DNA from: an uncultured Lachnospiraceae bacterium
Lineage (GTDB): Bacteria; Bacillota; Clostridia; Lachnospirales; Lachnospiraceae
Reading direction: 5' to 3'
Length of the DNA: 64,000 nucleotides
NCBI GenBank assembly: GCA_948441955.1
Contig: CAOJQZ010000004.1
Coordinates: 1 to 64,000, forward strand
A program made the position numbers and the translations under genes. A model generated the notes under the pieces. It saw only the letters and a list, made by a program, of their open reading frames with translations. It had not been told where the DNA came from and did not search any database. Below are positions 53,987-63,192 of the stretch, in pieces (position 1 is the first letter of the stretch; every line of letters begins with the position of its first letter).

Positions 53987-54020
53987 ATACCGCCGCCGGA
54001 AGACAGGCGGCGGTATTTTT
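53987..54020 (+). terminator. Intra-operon hairpin between oppA and oppB
   Basis: ATACCGCCGCC and GGCGGCGGTAT form a very stable stem followed by T5. It probably lets part of the transcripts stop, or protects the oppA message, so that the binding protein is made in excess over the permease. Confidence 0.8.
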
Positions 54021-54042
54021 AGATTCAGAAAGGATAGAGCAT

Positions 54043-54966
54043 ATGATTAAATTTATTGCAAAACGTGTCGGATATATGCTGGTTACGCTGGTAGTTGTCG
54101 TAACCGCAACCTTTTTTCTGATGCACAGTATTCCGGGCGACCCCCTTGCACATATGGCAAGAAACCTTCCGGAAGAGACAAGAGCAAATTATTATGAAAA
54201 ATATGGTCTGGATAAATCCACTACAGAGCAATACGGTATTTTTATGAAAAACCTTATCACAAAGGGAGACATGGGAGAGTCTTTGAGATACCCGGGACGT
54301 AATATTACAGAAACTCTGATTACCAATTCCAAGGTATCCTTTGTTCCCGGAGGACTGGCGCTTTTACTGGGATTTACCATAGGCATTCTTCTTGGAATTG
54401 TTGCGGCCCTTAATAAAAATAAATGGCCGGATTATATTGTCATGTTTATTGCCATTATCGGTATTACAGTGCCGGTTTTTGTCATAGCATCTCTTCTTCA
54501 GTATTTCTTAAGCGTGAAGCTTATGATTCTGCCCACCTCTGGATGGGGAAGCTGGAAGAATGTCGTGATTCCGGTAATTGTACTTAGCTTTGGGACAATC
54601 GCAACCTACGCACGGTACGTGAAATCTAATATGCTGGACGTCATGGGACAGGATTATATTCTGACCGCCGAGGCGAAGGGTGTAAGCAGGTTTAATGTTA
54701 TAAGGAAGCATGTATTTAAAAATGCGTTTCTTCCGTGTATGACTCTTCTGGTTGGACAGATTGCAGGTATTTTTACAGGCTCTTTCGTAATAGAAAAGAT
54801 TTTCGGTATTCCGGGGCTTGGTTTCTATTATATCAGCTCCATCAATGACCGTGATTATACAATGATTATCGGTACGACCGTATTCTATGCCGCAATCTTT
54901 ATTATTGCACAGCTGATTGTAGATCTTGCATATAGTTTTATGGATCCGCGGATCCGTGTGAAGTAG
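54043..54966 (+). CDS. oppB: Oligopeptide ABC transporter permease OppB
   Basis: 307 residues, six membrane helices with the start FIAKRVGYMLVTLVVVVTAT and the EAA-loop region YILTAEAKGVSRFNVIRKH. Forms the channel with OppC. The start at 54043 follows AAAGGA; a longer reading from 53980 would pass through the hairpin. Confidence 0.94.
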   Translation: MIKFIAKRVGYMLVTLVVVVTATFFLMHSIPGDPLAHMARNLPEETRANYYEKYGLDKSTTEQYGIFMKNLITKGDMGESLRYPGRNITETLITNSKVSFVPGGLALLLGFTIGILLGIVAALNKNKWPDYIVMFIAIIGITVPVFVIASLLQYFLSVKLMILPTSGWGSWKNVVIPVIVLSFGTIATYARYVKSNMLDVMGQDYILTAEAKGVSRFNVIRKHVFKNAFLPCMTLLVGQIAGIFTGSFVIEKIFGIPGLGFYYISSINDRDYTMIIGTTVFYAAIFIIAQLIVDLAYSFMDPRIRVK

Positions 54967-54978
54967 GAGGAAATACAG

Positions 54979-55926
54979 ATGTTGGTAAATCATGATGTAA
55001 CAGATATGATACAGGATATACCCGATGATATGTTTCAGATTGTCGGAATTGATAAAGACACAGAAGCTCCTACGAGGCCCAGAATCGGTTACTGGAGGGA
55101 TGCGTGGAGGAGACTAAGGGAGAACAGGATAGCCTTTGTAGCACTGATTATTCTTCTTGTTATGATATTTTTCATTTTATTCGGTCCGTCCATCAGCGGC
55201 TACCAGTTTGAGCAGATTGATGCGGAGGCAATTAACCAGGGTCCGAGTGCACAGCACTGGTTCGGCACGGATGATCTGGGAAGAGATCTCTTTGCAAGAG
55301 TATGGCAGGCAGGACGTGTATCTATTGCTATTGGCCTTTTAGGAGCCCTTGTTGCCAGTGTGATCGGCAGTATCTACGGCGGCATTGCGGCATATTTCGG
55401 CGGAGTTGTGGATGATGTTATGATGCGTATTGTAGAGGTGCTTTTAAGTATTCCTTATCTTCTGATCGTAATCCTGATTTCTGTTGTTACGGACAGCAAA
55501 AGCCTTGGGACCATGCTGGTGGCGCTGACGCTGACCGGATGGTGCGGAATCGCAAGGCTTGTGCGGGGGCAGATGCTTCAGCTTAAATCTCAGGAATATG
55601 TGCTTGCGGCTACGGCTCTTGGAGTGTCTCCTATGAAGATTATTTTAAAGCATATGATACCGAATACGATTGGTATGATTATTGTAGCCATTACGTTTGA
55701 TATTCCAGGATATATTTTCTCGGAAGCGTTCTTAAGCTACGTTGGACTTGGTATTCAGCCGCCGTCAACAAGCTGGGGCGCTCTTGCTTCTGCAGCACAG
55801 GCGAACTTTATGTTCTATCCGTCCCAGCTTCTTTTTCCGGCGCTCATGATCGCCCTGACCATGCTGTCCTTTACACTGCTTGGAGACGGTCTTCGTGATG
55901 CACTGGATCCGAAACTGAGAAAATAA
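54979..55926 (+). CDS. oppC: Oligopeptide ABC transporter permease OppC
   Basis: 315 residues: a cytoplasmic N-terminus with AWRRLRENRIAFVALIIL leading into the first helix, the typical HWFGTDDLGRDLFARVWQAGR, and the EAA loop YVLAATALGVSPMKIILKH. AGGAGG precedes the ATG, 12 bp after oppB. Confidence 0.95.
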   Translation: MLVNHDVTDMIQDIPDDMFQIVGIDKDTEAPTRPRIGYWRDAWRRLRENRIAFVALIILLVMIFFILFGPSISGYQFEQIDAEAINQGPSAQHWFGTDDLGRDLFARVWQAGRVSIAIGLLGALVASVIGSIYGGIAAYFGGVVDDVMMRIVEVLLSIPYLLIVILISVVTDSKSLGTMLVALTLTGWCGIARLVRGQMLQLKSQEYVLAATALGVSPMKIILKHMIPNTIGMIIVAITFDIPGYIFSEAFLSYVGLGIQPPSTSWGALASAAQANFMFYPSQLLFPALMIALTMLSFTLLGDGLRDALDPKLRK

Positions 55927-55938
55927 GGAGGTGGCGTT

Positions 55939-56955
55939 ATGGAAAAAATATTAGAGGTAGAAAACCTGCATGTTTCGTTTAATACATATGCCGGAGAAGT
56001 AAAGGCTGTCCGGGGAGTAAGCTTTGAGCTTCATAAAGGAGAGACACTGGCATTCGTGGGAGAATCCGGGTGCGGCAAGACAGTAACGGCAAAGTCCATT
56101 CTCCGTCTTCTGAAACCGCCCTTTGCTGTAATAAAGCCGGAGTCCAGGATTATCTGTAACGGGAAAGATGTACTTAAAATGAATGATAAGGAATTGTGCC
56201 AGTTCCGAGGCGACGAAGTGGGCATGATATTCCAGGATCCTATGACATCCTTAAATCCTACGATGACTGTAGGAAAGCAGATTATGGAAAGTCTTATGAT
56301 TCATAAAAAGCTTGATAAGACGGCGGCAAAAGAGGAAGCTGTCCGGATGCTGAAGCTTGTGAATATCCCGAGTCCGGAAAAACGGCTTGATAATTATCCC
56401 CATGAAATGTCCGGCGGTATGCGCCAAAGGGTTATGATTGCAATTGCACTTGCATGTAATCCAAATGTCCTGATAGCAGACGAGCCTACGACGGCTCTTG
56501 ACGTAACAATTCAGGCTCAGATTATGGACCTTATGATGGAACTGAAAAGTGAGATGAATACAGCCATTATCCTTGTAACCCATGACCTTGGCGTTGTTGC
56601 GAATTTTGCAGACCGTATTCAGGTTATGTACGCCGGCGAGGTGGTAGAGAGGGGAACTACCAAGGAGATTTTTAACGAAAGTAAACATCCATATACATGG
56701 GCGCTTCTTAACTCGATTCCCCGTCTTGGAAGTGAATCCAAGGAAGAGCTCTATGCGCTTGGAGGAACCCCGCCGGATCTTCTGCTTCCGTTAGATCACT
56801 GTCCCTTTGCCGACAGATGCGAGTATTGTATGCCTGTCTGCAGGAAATTTAAAGCGCCGGAGACTGTGCTGAGTGATACACATAAAGTATCCTGCTGGCT
56901 TATGCATGAAAAAGCTCCGAAAGTAGAGTCATTTTATGATAGGAGGAAGGCATAA
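55939..56955 (+). CDS. oppD: Oligopeptide ABC transporter ATPase OppD
   Basis: 338 residues. Walker [12 protein letters not shown], signature MSGGMRQRV, Walker [12 protein letters not shown], and the C-terminal oligopeptide extension with Cys motif [14 protein letters not shown]. Energises uptake with OppF. Start overlaps nothing; its stop overlaps the oppF ATG by 1 bp (TAATG). Confidence 0.95.
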   Translation: MEKILEVENLHVSFNTYAGEVKAVRGVSFELHKGETLAFVGESGCGKTVTAKSILRLLKPPFAVIKPESRIICNGKDVLKMNDKELCQFRGDEVGMIFQDPMTSLNPTMTVGKQIMESLMIHKKLDKTAAKEEAVRMLKLVNIPSPEKRLDNYPHEMSGGMRQRVMIAIALACNPNVLIADEPTTALDVTIQAQIMDLMMELKSEMNTAIILVTHDLGVVANFADRIQVMYAGEVVERGTTKEIFNESKHPYTWALLNSIPRLGSESKEELYALGGTPPDLLLPLDHCPFADRCEYCMPVCRKFKAPETVLSDTHKVSCWLMHEKAPKVESFYDRRKA

Positions 56956-57920
56956 TGAGCGAATATATTGTTGAGGCACAGAATCTTTGTAAGTATTTTA
57001 AGGTTGGAAAAAATCAGATATTAAAAGCAGTTGACGGAGTGAATATCCAACTGAAAAAGGGAGAAACATTAGGGCTTGTAGGTGAGTCCGGATGCGGAAA
57101 GACAACCTGCGGACGTACTATCGTAAAGCTTTATGAGGCAACAGGCGGCAGAGTGCTGTTTGAGGGTAAGGATATTTCTAAATTAAAGGGCAAAGAGCTG
57201 CTTGCTTTCCGTAAGGATGCACAGGTAATCTTCCAGGACCCTTATGCCTCCCTGGATCCCCGTATGACCATTGGAGAGATTATCACCGAAGGGATGGATG
57301 TGCATCTTAAGCTGTCCGAGAAAGAAAAGGAGGAGAGAGTAAATGATCTGCTCCGCAAGGTGGGGCTGAATGCAGAATATGCCAACCGTTTCGCACATGA
57401 GCTGTCCGGAGGACAAAGACAGCGTGTGGGTATTGCCAGGGCCCTTGCGGTTGAGCCGAAGTTTATCTTCTGTGACGAGCCGATTTCCGCTCTTGATGTG
57501 TCTATTCAGGCGCAGATCGTAAACCTTCTGATTAAGCTCCAGAAGGAGATGGGACTTACCTACCTGTTTATTTCCCATGACTTGTCTATGGTAAAGCATA
57601 TTTCAGACAGGGTAGGCGTTATGTATCTGGGTTCTATGGTGGAGCTTGCCAGCAATCATGACCTGTATGACAATCCGCTGCACCCTTATACACAGGCCCT
57701 TATATCGGCGATCCCGGAGGCAGATCCGGATGAGGAGGAAGGAAAGAAAAGAGTGCATCTTGAAGGCGAGGTGCCAAGTCCCATTAATCCTCCGGCAGGA
57801 TGCCGTTTTAAAGGCAGATGCAAGTATGCGAAGGATATCTGCGGCCAGGAAATGCCGGAATTTAAGGAGTTAGAGCCAGGGCATTTTGTGGCGTGTCATA
57901 TGTGCGGCAGCAAGGACTGA
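56955..57920 (+). CDS. oppF: Oligopeptide ABC transporter ATPase OppF
   Basis: 321 residues. Walker [13 protein letters not shown], signature LSGGQRQRVG, Walker B IFCDEPISALD, and the C-terminal extension GCRFKGRCKYAKDIC. Second ATPase of the Opp system. The ATG lies behind AGGAGGAAGG. TldD follows after 31 bp, with no terminator between, so the protease genes probably share the transcript. Confidence 0.95.
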   Translation: MSEYIVEAQNLCKYFKVGKNQILKAVDGVNIQLKKGETLGLVGESGCGKTTCGRTIVKLYEATGGRVLFEGKDISKLKGKELLAFRKDAQVIFQDPYASLDPRMTIGEIITEGMDVHLKLSEKEKEERVNDLLRKVGLNAEYANRFAHELSGGQRQRVGIARALAVEPKFIFCDEPISALDVSIQAQIVNLLIKLQKEMGLTYLFISHDLSMVKHISDRVGVMYLGSMVELASNHDLYDNPLHPYTQALISAIPEADPDEEEGKKRVHLEGEVPSPINPPAGCRFKGRCKYAKDICGQEMPEFKELEPGHFVACHMCGSKD

Positions 57921-57951
57921 AAGTAAATATAAGATGAAGGAGTAAAAGAGA

Positions 57952-59337
57952 ATGCTTGCAAGGTCATATATAGAAAAGATACTTGACTATGGAGTTTCCT
58001 GCGGCGCTGACTATGCGGAAGTATTCTTTGAGGAAGCAGAGCGGACGAGAGTCAGTCTTGTGGAGCAGGAGGTGTCAAAATGCTCCTGCGGACGGGAGAG
58101 CGGTATCGGTATCCGTCTGCTTCAGGGTCTTAACAGTGAATATCTGTACAGTGCAGATGTAAGAGAGGAACAGGTGCTTAGGCTTCTTAAGGAGCGCCTG
58201 AAAGGGGGAGGCGTTTTCGGTAAGAGAACGCCTCTTTTGAGACTGCATCCTCATGAAGTTGTGACTCAGGGAATACTGCCCCGTGATATGGGAGTTAAAA
58301 AGAAAATCAGCATTTTGAAGGAAGCAGTGAAGGCCGGGAAGGAGGAAGGCTCCTGCATCGTGCTGGGACGCGCCTGCTATGTGGATGAGGATCAGAAGGT
58401 ACAGATTGCAAATACGGAAGGTGTGTACGCTGAGGACAGGCGGATACGGACAAGAACCCGTTTTACTATGACGGCAGCAGACGAGAAAGGCGAGAGCAGG
58501 CAGACCGGATATATGGGACCCGGAGCCATGCAGGGACCGGAATTTCTTGATCCAGAGGGGCTTGCGGCGTATGCAAAAAAAGCAGCAAGGCGGGCTGAAG
58601 ATATGCTGGGAGCCGAACCCTGTCCGGTAGGGCGGATGCCTGTGGTAATTGCAAACGGGTTCGGAGGTTTATTTTTTCATGAGGCCTGCGGCCATTCCCT
58701 TGAGGGGAGTGCGGTTGCAGACGGCTGTTCGGAATTTGCCGGAATGATTGGACAGAAAATTGCGTCAGATAAGGTGACGCTGATTGACGACGGCTCTATT
58801 GCCGGAGAATGGGGTTCTCTTGGCATTGATGACGAAGGAGTGCTGACACAGAAAAATGTGTTGATTGAAAAAGGTATCTTAAAGAGCTATCTTTTGGACA
58901 GGCTGAGTGCGCGTAAGCTGGGGCTTTTTCCTACTGGTTCGGCAAGACGGGAAAACTACAGATTTGCTCCGGTCTCCCGTATGACAAATACCTACATTGC
59001 TCCGGGAGAGGATTCTCTTAAGGATATGATTGAATCCATAGAAAAGGGGCTGTATGTAAAGGATATTCATGCAGGTTCCGTAGATCCGGTAACCGGAGAA
59101 TTTAATTTTAATACAGGGGAGACCTATCTTATAGAAAAGGGAAGGGTTACGGTTCCTCTCATGAGTGCGACTCTTATTGGGACAGGGAGGGATATTCTTC
59201 CCAGAATTGATAGGGTATCCGGCGATTTCCTGCTGGAGCAGGGATACTGTTATGCGGGAAGCGGACAGCTGCCAATCGGTGCAGGACAGCCGGCGGTGCG
59301 AATTACGGAAATGACGGTAGGAGGTAAGGAGCTGTGA
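57952..59337 (+). CDS. tldD: Metalloprotease TldD
   Basis: 461 residues. The zinc site HEACGH (His243, Glu244, His248) and the conserved GTGRDIL and SGQLPIGAGQPAVRI C-terminal motifs are intact. TldD pairs with TldE in a heterodimer that cuts unfolded peptides; in E. coli it matures microcin B17 and degrades CcdA. Placed behind the Opp operon, it may digest imported peptides or mature a peptide. AAGGAG lies 11 bases upstream. Overlaps tldE by 4 bp (GTGA). Confidence 0.93.
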   Translation: MLARSYIEKILDYGVSCGADYAEVFFEEAERTRVSLVEQEVSKCSCGRESGIGIRLLQGLNSEYLYSADVREEQVLRLLKERLKGGGVFGKRTPLLRLHPHEVVTQGILPRDMGVKKKISILKEAVKAGKEEGSCIVLGRACYVDEDQKVQIANTEGVYAEDRRIRTRTRFTMTAADEKGESRQTGYMGPGAMQGPEFLDPEGLAAYAKKAARRAEDMLGAEPCPVGRMPVVIANGFGGLFFHEACGHSLEGSAVADGCSEFAGMIGQKIASDKVTLIDDGSIAGEWGSLGIDDEGVLTQKNVLIEKGILKSYLLDRLSARKLGLFPTGSARRENYRFAPVSRMTNTYIAPGEDSLKDMIESIEKGLYVKDIHAGSVDPVTGEFNFNTGETYLIEKGRVTVPLMSATLIGTGRDILPRIDRVSGDFLLEQGYCYAGSGQLPIGAGQPAVRITEMTVGGKEL

Positions 59338-60689
59338 CAGGGGCATGGGAAAATCCGGAAACGGCAGAATTTATAAGCTGGCTTAAGAGGCAGGGCGCTT
59401 CAAAGATAAGGCTTTTTATTAACAGACGGAAATCTCTGACGCTGTCAGTGCAGCGGCAGAGCCTTAAGAACTGTAAGTACGGAGATACGGAGCTTTATTT
59501 TGTGGAAGCTTTATGGAAAGGCGAATATGCCTGCGCCTATATAGATTCCCTTGAAGACAGGGAAGAGCTTTTAAGAAGTCTTGATGAAACCTCCGGTGTT
59601 TTTACGGACCGGATAATCACAGGTAAGCTAGAGGAAAGCCGGGATTTCCGGGGACAGAGGTGGCGGGAGGCTGACCGTAAGGAGGTTACGGAAGTTTTGT
59701 GCCTTGCGGAAAGAGAAGCCCTGGCCTGTGAAAAAGCAGATTTTGTAGAAATATGTGAATACCGGCAGTATGAGGATACTATAACCCTTATAGATGAGGA
59801 TATGAATTATCTGTCGGATGATGACGGAGACTGTACATTTTTTATCCGGGTGATAGCAAGAGACGGAGACTTTGTGTCAGCAGCCTCTAAGTTTGGAGTG
59901 GTCAGTGCACAGGAAAGAGAGGCCTTTAAGGAAACTGCTGTAAGGATTGCAAGGCGCGGGGCAGAATATGCCAGATTGGGTCTCCATGCAGGGAAGCTTT
60001 CCTCCGGCAGCTATGCCATTGTTTTAGAAAACTGCGTGGCGGCTGAGCTTACAGGCCATTATCTTCCGGTATTTTACGGAGAAAATCTAAAGAATCACAC
60101 AAGTGTGCTTGCCGGAAAAGAAAAGCAGAAGGTGGGCTGTCCGTTTCTTAGGCTTTCGGAGGATCCCTTCAGCAGCCAGGGAACAAGGAGGCGTCGGATT
60201 GATGATGAAGGAGTACCTGTTTGCAAAAAAAATTTATTGAAAAACGGTGTGTTTGAAGAGGTCTTATATAACAAAAAAAGCGCGGCCGAAGATGGCACGC
60301 AAAGTACAGGGAATGGTTTTAAAGCAGATCTTACCGCTGATATGGGAACAAGCGCTACGAATGTAATACTGTCGTCGGGGGGAGATACATTTTCCAAAAG
60401 GGAAATAATAGAAGCAACGGAAGGCGGCGTTTATATTACGCAGGTTGACGGCATCTTTGCAGGGACAGATACAGAGAGCGGCAATTTTTCTCTGCTTGCA
60501 TCAGGAAACCGGATCACAGGCGGGCAGGCGGCAGAGGCGGTTCATCAGTTTACTATATCAGGCAATATCTGTGAATTGTGGCGGGATATAGAGATGATTG
60601 GAGACGATCCGGTGTACCGCATTACAGATGATGTCTGTATGGTAAGCCCTACAATAAAGGTGAAAAGTCTTATGGTGTCAGGAGAGTAA
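59334..60689 (+). CDS. tldE: TldE/PmbA family protein, partner of TldD
   Basis: 451 residues starting with GTG overlapping the tldD stop. It matches the PmbA/TldE fold: VLENCVAAELTGHYLPVF in place of the HExxxH zinc motif, RRRRIDDEGVP, and the C-terminal DTESGNFSLLASGNRI and SGNICELWRDIEMIGDDP (short pieces). TldE lacks the metal site and shapes the protease cavity. The second His/Glu set is absent, as expected. Confidence 0.91.
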   Translation: MTGAWENPETAEFISWLKRQGASKIRLFINRRKSLTLSVQRQSLKNCKYGDTELYFVEALWKGEYACAYIDSLEDREELLRSLDETSGVFTDRIITGKLEESRDFRGQRWREADRKEVTEVLCLAEREALACEKADFVEICEYRQYEDTITLIDEDMNYLSDDDGDCTFFIRVIARDGDFVSAASKFGVVSAQEREAFKETAVRIARRGAEYARLGLHAGKLSSGSYAIVLENCVAAELTGHYLPVFYGENLKNHTSVLAGKEKQKVGCPFLRLSEDPFSSQGTRRRRIDDEGVPVCKKNLLKNGVFEEVLYNKKSAAEDGTQSTGNGFKADLTADMGTSATNVILSSGGDTFSKREIIEATEGGVYITQVDGIFAGTDTESGNFSLLASGNRITGGQAAEAVHQFTISGNICELWRDIEMIGDDPVYRITDDVCMVSPTIKVKSLMVSGE

Positions 60690-60715
60690 GGGAGGGGCTG
60701 CCGCTTACACAGGAC

Positions 60716-60744
60716 TTTACATGATTTTGATAATCTGCTATGAT
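60716..60744 (+). promoter_or_regulatory. Promoter of the SGNH hydrolase gene (TTTACA-17-TATGAT)
   Basis: TTTACA at 60716-60721, 17 bp spacer, TATGAT at 60739-60744 with an extended TGC. Separates the following genes from the tldE transcript. Confidence 0.62.
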
Positions 60745-60783
60745 GAAGGCAGAATAAATATATATTAGGTAAAAGCTGACTAT

Positions 60784-61833
60784 ATGAATATAAGAAGGTA
60801 TTTGAAAAAAATAAGCGCCGCAGTCTGCATATGCCTGTTACCGGCATGTATTCTATTATTTCCTGTGCGGGCTCAGGAAGAAGAAACGAAGGAGAGCAGC
60901 ATTATTTCCTGCGCTGCTTTTGGAGACAGCATTGCAAAGGGCTATGGAGGACGCGGCAGCGAGGATTTAAAGAGCTATTCAGAGATTCTTATGGAGAAGA
61001 TATCTGAGGAGACAAAGCGTCCCGCGGAATGTAGAAAGCACGGAAAAAACGGACTAGATTCGTCAAGACTGAATTCAGAAATTTTTGATACGGAGGAAGC
61101 GGCCGCAGATATGGAGGTTGCAGACATTATTACCTTGACGATCGGCGCAAACGATCTGATGCAGGAATTTAAAGGAGCGGCCCAGGAGGTTCTGGGTACA
61201 GAACGTAGGTTTGCAAGCGCTTATGACGCGATGGATGCGCTTATGGAAGGCGTGGAGGGAAACCCGCTTTTGATTATGAAGGTTCTTGATGTGCTGAATA
61301 ACTGGGACTATGATGGGTTTGAGGAGCAATGGATTCTGGCTATGGAAAAACTCTCTGCCCACAGGAAGGAATCCTCACAGCTGATTGTGACAAATATTTA
61401 CAATCCAGTCAGTGGGTTTGAGCTGCCGGCCAGTATGAATCAGATTGTCGAAGATATTATTCTGAATATGAATGAAATCATGTATCAGTATGGGGAAAAG
61501 TATGATTACTATGTGGTGGATCTATTTTCATCTGATATCTGTGATAACCTTCAGGAGGACGGACTGCATCCGAATCAGGAGGGGCAGGAGATCATTGCTG
61601 AACTGGTATTGGAAAAGGTTGATACAGGCCGGTTCATAGGAAAGCCGGAAAAGGAGATAAAGAAGGAGTCCGGACCTGAACGGGCTGTGAGGCGCCGGTT
61701 CAGCCTGTGGAATGTGTTCGGTCCGGTTCCGTTCCTATTAGGGACGCTTTTATTACTGCTCATCCTGCTGGCTTTTTGGCAGAGGATAAGAAGGCGGAAG
61801 AATCATTTGAAAATTCAGGGAAAGGATCAATGA
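60784..61833 (+). CDS. Membrane-anchored extracellular SGNH/GDSL hydrolase
   Basis: 349 residues: signal peptide (AAVCICLLPACILLFPVRA), then an SGNH domain with block I FGDSIAKG (Ser49), block III GANDL and block V DGLHPNQ (Asp259, His262). A C-terminal membrane helix (FLLGTLLLLLILLAFW) and basic tail (RIRRRKNH) hold it on the outer face. Such enzymes remove acyl or acetyl groups from lipids, glycans or cell-wall polymers; the substrate is unknown. The anchor type is the same as in the cohesin protein upstream. Confidence 0.85.
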   Translation: MNIRRYLKKISAAVCICLLPACILLFPVRAQEEETKESSIISCAAFGDSIAKGYGGRGSEDLKSYSEILMEKISEETKRPAECRKHGKNGLDSSRLNSEIFDTEEAAADMEVADIITLTIGANDLMQEFKGAAQEVLGTERRFASAYDAMDALMEGVEGNPLLIMKVLDVLNNWDYDGFEEQWILAMEKLSAHRKESSQLIVTNIYNPVSGFELPASMNQIVEDIILNMNEIMYQYGEKYDYYVVDLFSSDICDNLQEDGLHPNQEGQEIIAELVLEKVDTGRFIGKPEKEIKKESGPERAVRRRFSLWNVFGPVPFLLGTLLLLLILLAFWQRIRRRKNHLKIQGKDQ

Positions 61834-61866
61834 ATATATGGGTATTTTTTTGAGGGACAAAAAATA

Positions 61867-62100
61867 TTGGTATTGCTACTCGCTTGTTTTTTTGCAATCT
61901 GCGGATGCTCGAATCGGGATGTGACCGCTATTTATGATGATGATTCAAAGATAGCGGAGGAGTATGATACGTATTCTTTAGTCAAATATAAGGGAATTCA
62001 GGTTAATGAAAATTATAAGGCTAGCGCCGGGAAAATAGAGGGAATGTATACCGTATGGAAATGTGACTCAACGATATCGGAGGGTGAGTTTGGTGATTGA
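61867..62100 (+). CDS. Small putative lipoprotein, start region possibly frameshifted
   Basis: 77 residues from a TTG behind GAGGGA (61852-61857). A hydrophobic signal and lipobox (LLACFFAICGC) precede a short polar domain. The TTG start gives a signal peptide without the usual basic N-region. One more A in the run at about 61859-61864 would join it to an upstream ATG (61838) giving MGIFLRDKKILVLLL, a normal lipoprotein start, so a 1-base deletion is suspected. Its function is unknown. It overlaps the DUF3788 gene by 8 bp. Confidence 0.55.
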   Translation: MVLLLACFFAICGCSNRDVTAIYDDDSKIAEEYDTYSLVKYKGIQVNENYKASAGKIEGMYTVWKCDSTISEGEFGD

Positions 62101-62512
62101 TTTACAGAATAAAAATGTGTGCCCGTCACTGGAGGAGATTGGTGAATTTACCGGAAATCCGTTATTTCTTAAATTTTGTTCGGAGGCAATGGAAAAATAC
62201 AACTGCAAAGAGAAGATAGAATTCAGTTCCTGCAGCATGGAGCCGGGATGGAATATAAAGTTCAAAAAATCGGGAAAGACTTTGTGTACGATATATCCGA
62301 AGGAACAGTATTTCACAGTGATGGCGGTGATAGGCAGAAAGGAGAAAGAGTCCTTCGAGGAGATTCTGCCGGAATGTGACGTAAGACTTAATGAGATTTA
62401 TCAACATACAAAAGAAGGAAACGGGCAGAGGTGGCTTATGATTGATTTGGAGGATATGGATGATTTGTACAGGGATGTGCTTAGGCTCATTGATATCCGC
62501 AGGGAGCCATGA
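62093..62512 (+). CDS. DUF3788 family protein
   Basis: 139 residues. The DUF3788 pattern is clear: SCSMEPGWNIKFKKSGKTLCTIYP, YFTVMAVIGRKE and RWLMIDLEDMDDLYRDVLRLIDIRR (each quoted in part). A small soluble protein of unknown function. Start is GTG 62093 with GGAGGGTGAG 5-9 bases upstream; a more upstream ATG at 62063 precedes that site. Its stop overlaps the start of the next gene (ATGATG). Confidence 0.8.
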   Translation: MIDLQNKNVCPSLEEIGEFTGNPLFLKFCSEAMEKYNCKEKIEFSSCSMEPGWNIKFKKSGKTLCTIYPKEQYFTVMAVIGRKEKESFEEILPECDVRLNEIYQHTKEGNGQRWLMIDLEDMDDLYRDVLRLIDIRREP

Positions 62513-62844
62513 TGAGTAAAGAGGTTATTGCATGCGGCGGCGCAAGTTTGTTATTTTTGGCACTCTCATTTATTTTTACGTGTTTGAAAGGGAAGGCGGC
62601 AATGCTGATAAGCGGGTTTAATACGCTGCCGAAAGAGAAAAGAAAGCAGTATGATACAGAAAAAATGAGCAGAGATCAAAGAAATCTGTTTTTGATCTGG
62701 GCTGCTATTTTGGGAGCAGGAGCTGTTTTGGCATATTATATCTCAAGATATATGGCAATGCTTGCATTTGTAATATGGTTACTTGTATTTTTAAGAGATG
62801 TACATTTAGACGAGGAGAAGGCTTTCGGGAAATATAAAAAGTGA
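62509..62844 (+). CDS. DUF3784 family small membrane protein
   Basis: 111 residues with three hydrophobic segments and a cytoplasmic loop GFNTLPKEKRKQYDTEKMSRDQRN that matches DUF3784 (quoted in full length of the loop's key part). Function unknown; common in Firmicutes. It overlaps the DUF3788 gene by 4 bp and is 26 bp before the DUF2164 gene. Confidence 0.78.
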   Translation: MMSKEVIACGGASLLFLALSFIFTCLKGKAAMLISGFNTLPKEKRKQYDTEKMSRDQRNLFLIWAAILGAGAVLAYYISRYMAMLAFVIWLLVFLRDVHLDEEKAFGKYKK

Positions 62845-62870
62845 GGCAGAGCTGAGGAGGAGAAAAGTTT

Positions 62871-63134
62871 ATGAAAAAGAGGGAGGAGCTGCATCAGATT
62901 AAATTGTCGGAAATTCAGAAGAAAAAGCTGAATGAGGAAATAAAGGCGTTTTATCTGGACGAGCGGGGAGAAGAGATTGGCATGATTGAACAGATGCAAC
63001 TTCTGGACTTATTTGTACAGAAGCTGGCTCCGATTGTTTATAATAAGGCTCTTGACGATGCAAAAAAATGGTATGGTCAAGTGCTGGACAATCTGGAATC
63101 TGACTTTTATGCGCTTTATAAAAATGAAAACTAA
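62871..63134 (+). CDS. DUF2164 family protein
   Basis: 87 residues, soluble and helical. The family pattern is intact: IKLSEIQKKKLNEEIKAFYL, GEEIGMIEQMQLLDLFV and PIVYNKALDDAKKWY. Function unknown. AGGAGGAG precedes the ATG. Confidence 0.82.
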   Translation: MKKREELHQIKLSEIQKKKLNEEIKAFYLDERGEEIGMIEQMQLLDLFVQKLAPIVYNKALDDAKKWYGQVLDNLESDFYALYKNEN

Positions 63135-63158
63135 TTTTATTATGCCAGCCTGCTTTTG

Positions 63159-63188
63159 AATCCCTCAGGAATTTGTCCGGGGGATTTT
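63159..63188. terminator. Weak hairpin between convergent DUF2164 and DUF2971 genes
   Basis: AATCCC and GGGATTTT arms with partial inner pairing; only four T follow. It is the only terminator-like element between the converging genes. Confidence 0.4.
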
Positions 63189-63192
63189 AAGC

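Noticed and set aside
53980..54042. Longer N-terminus of OppB
   Set aside because: The extra residues are encoded by the intercistronic hairpin, and the normal family start follows at 54043 with its own binding site.
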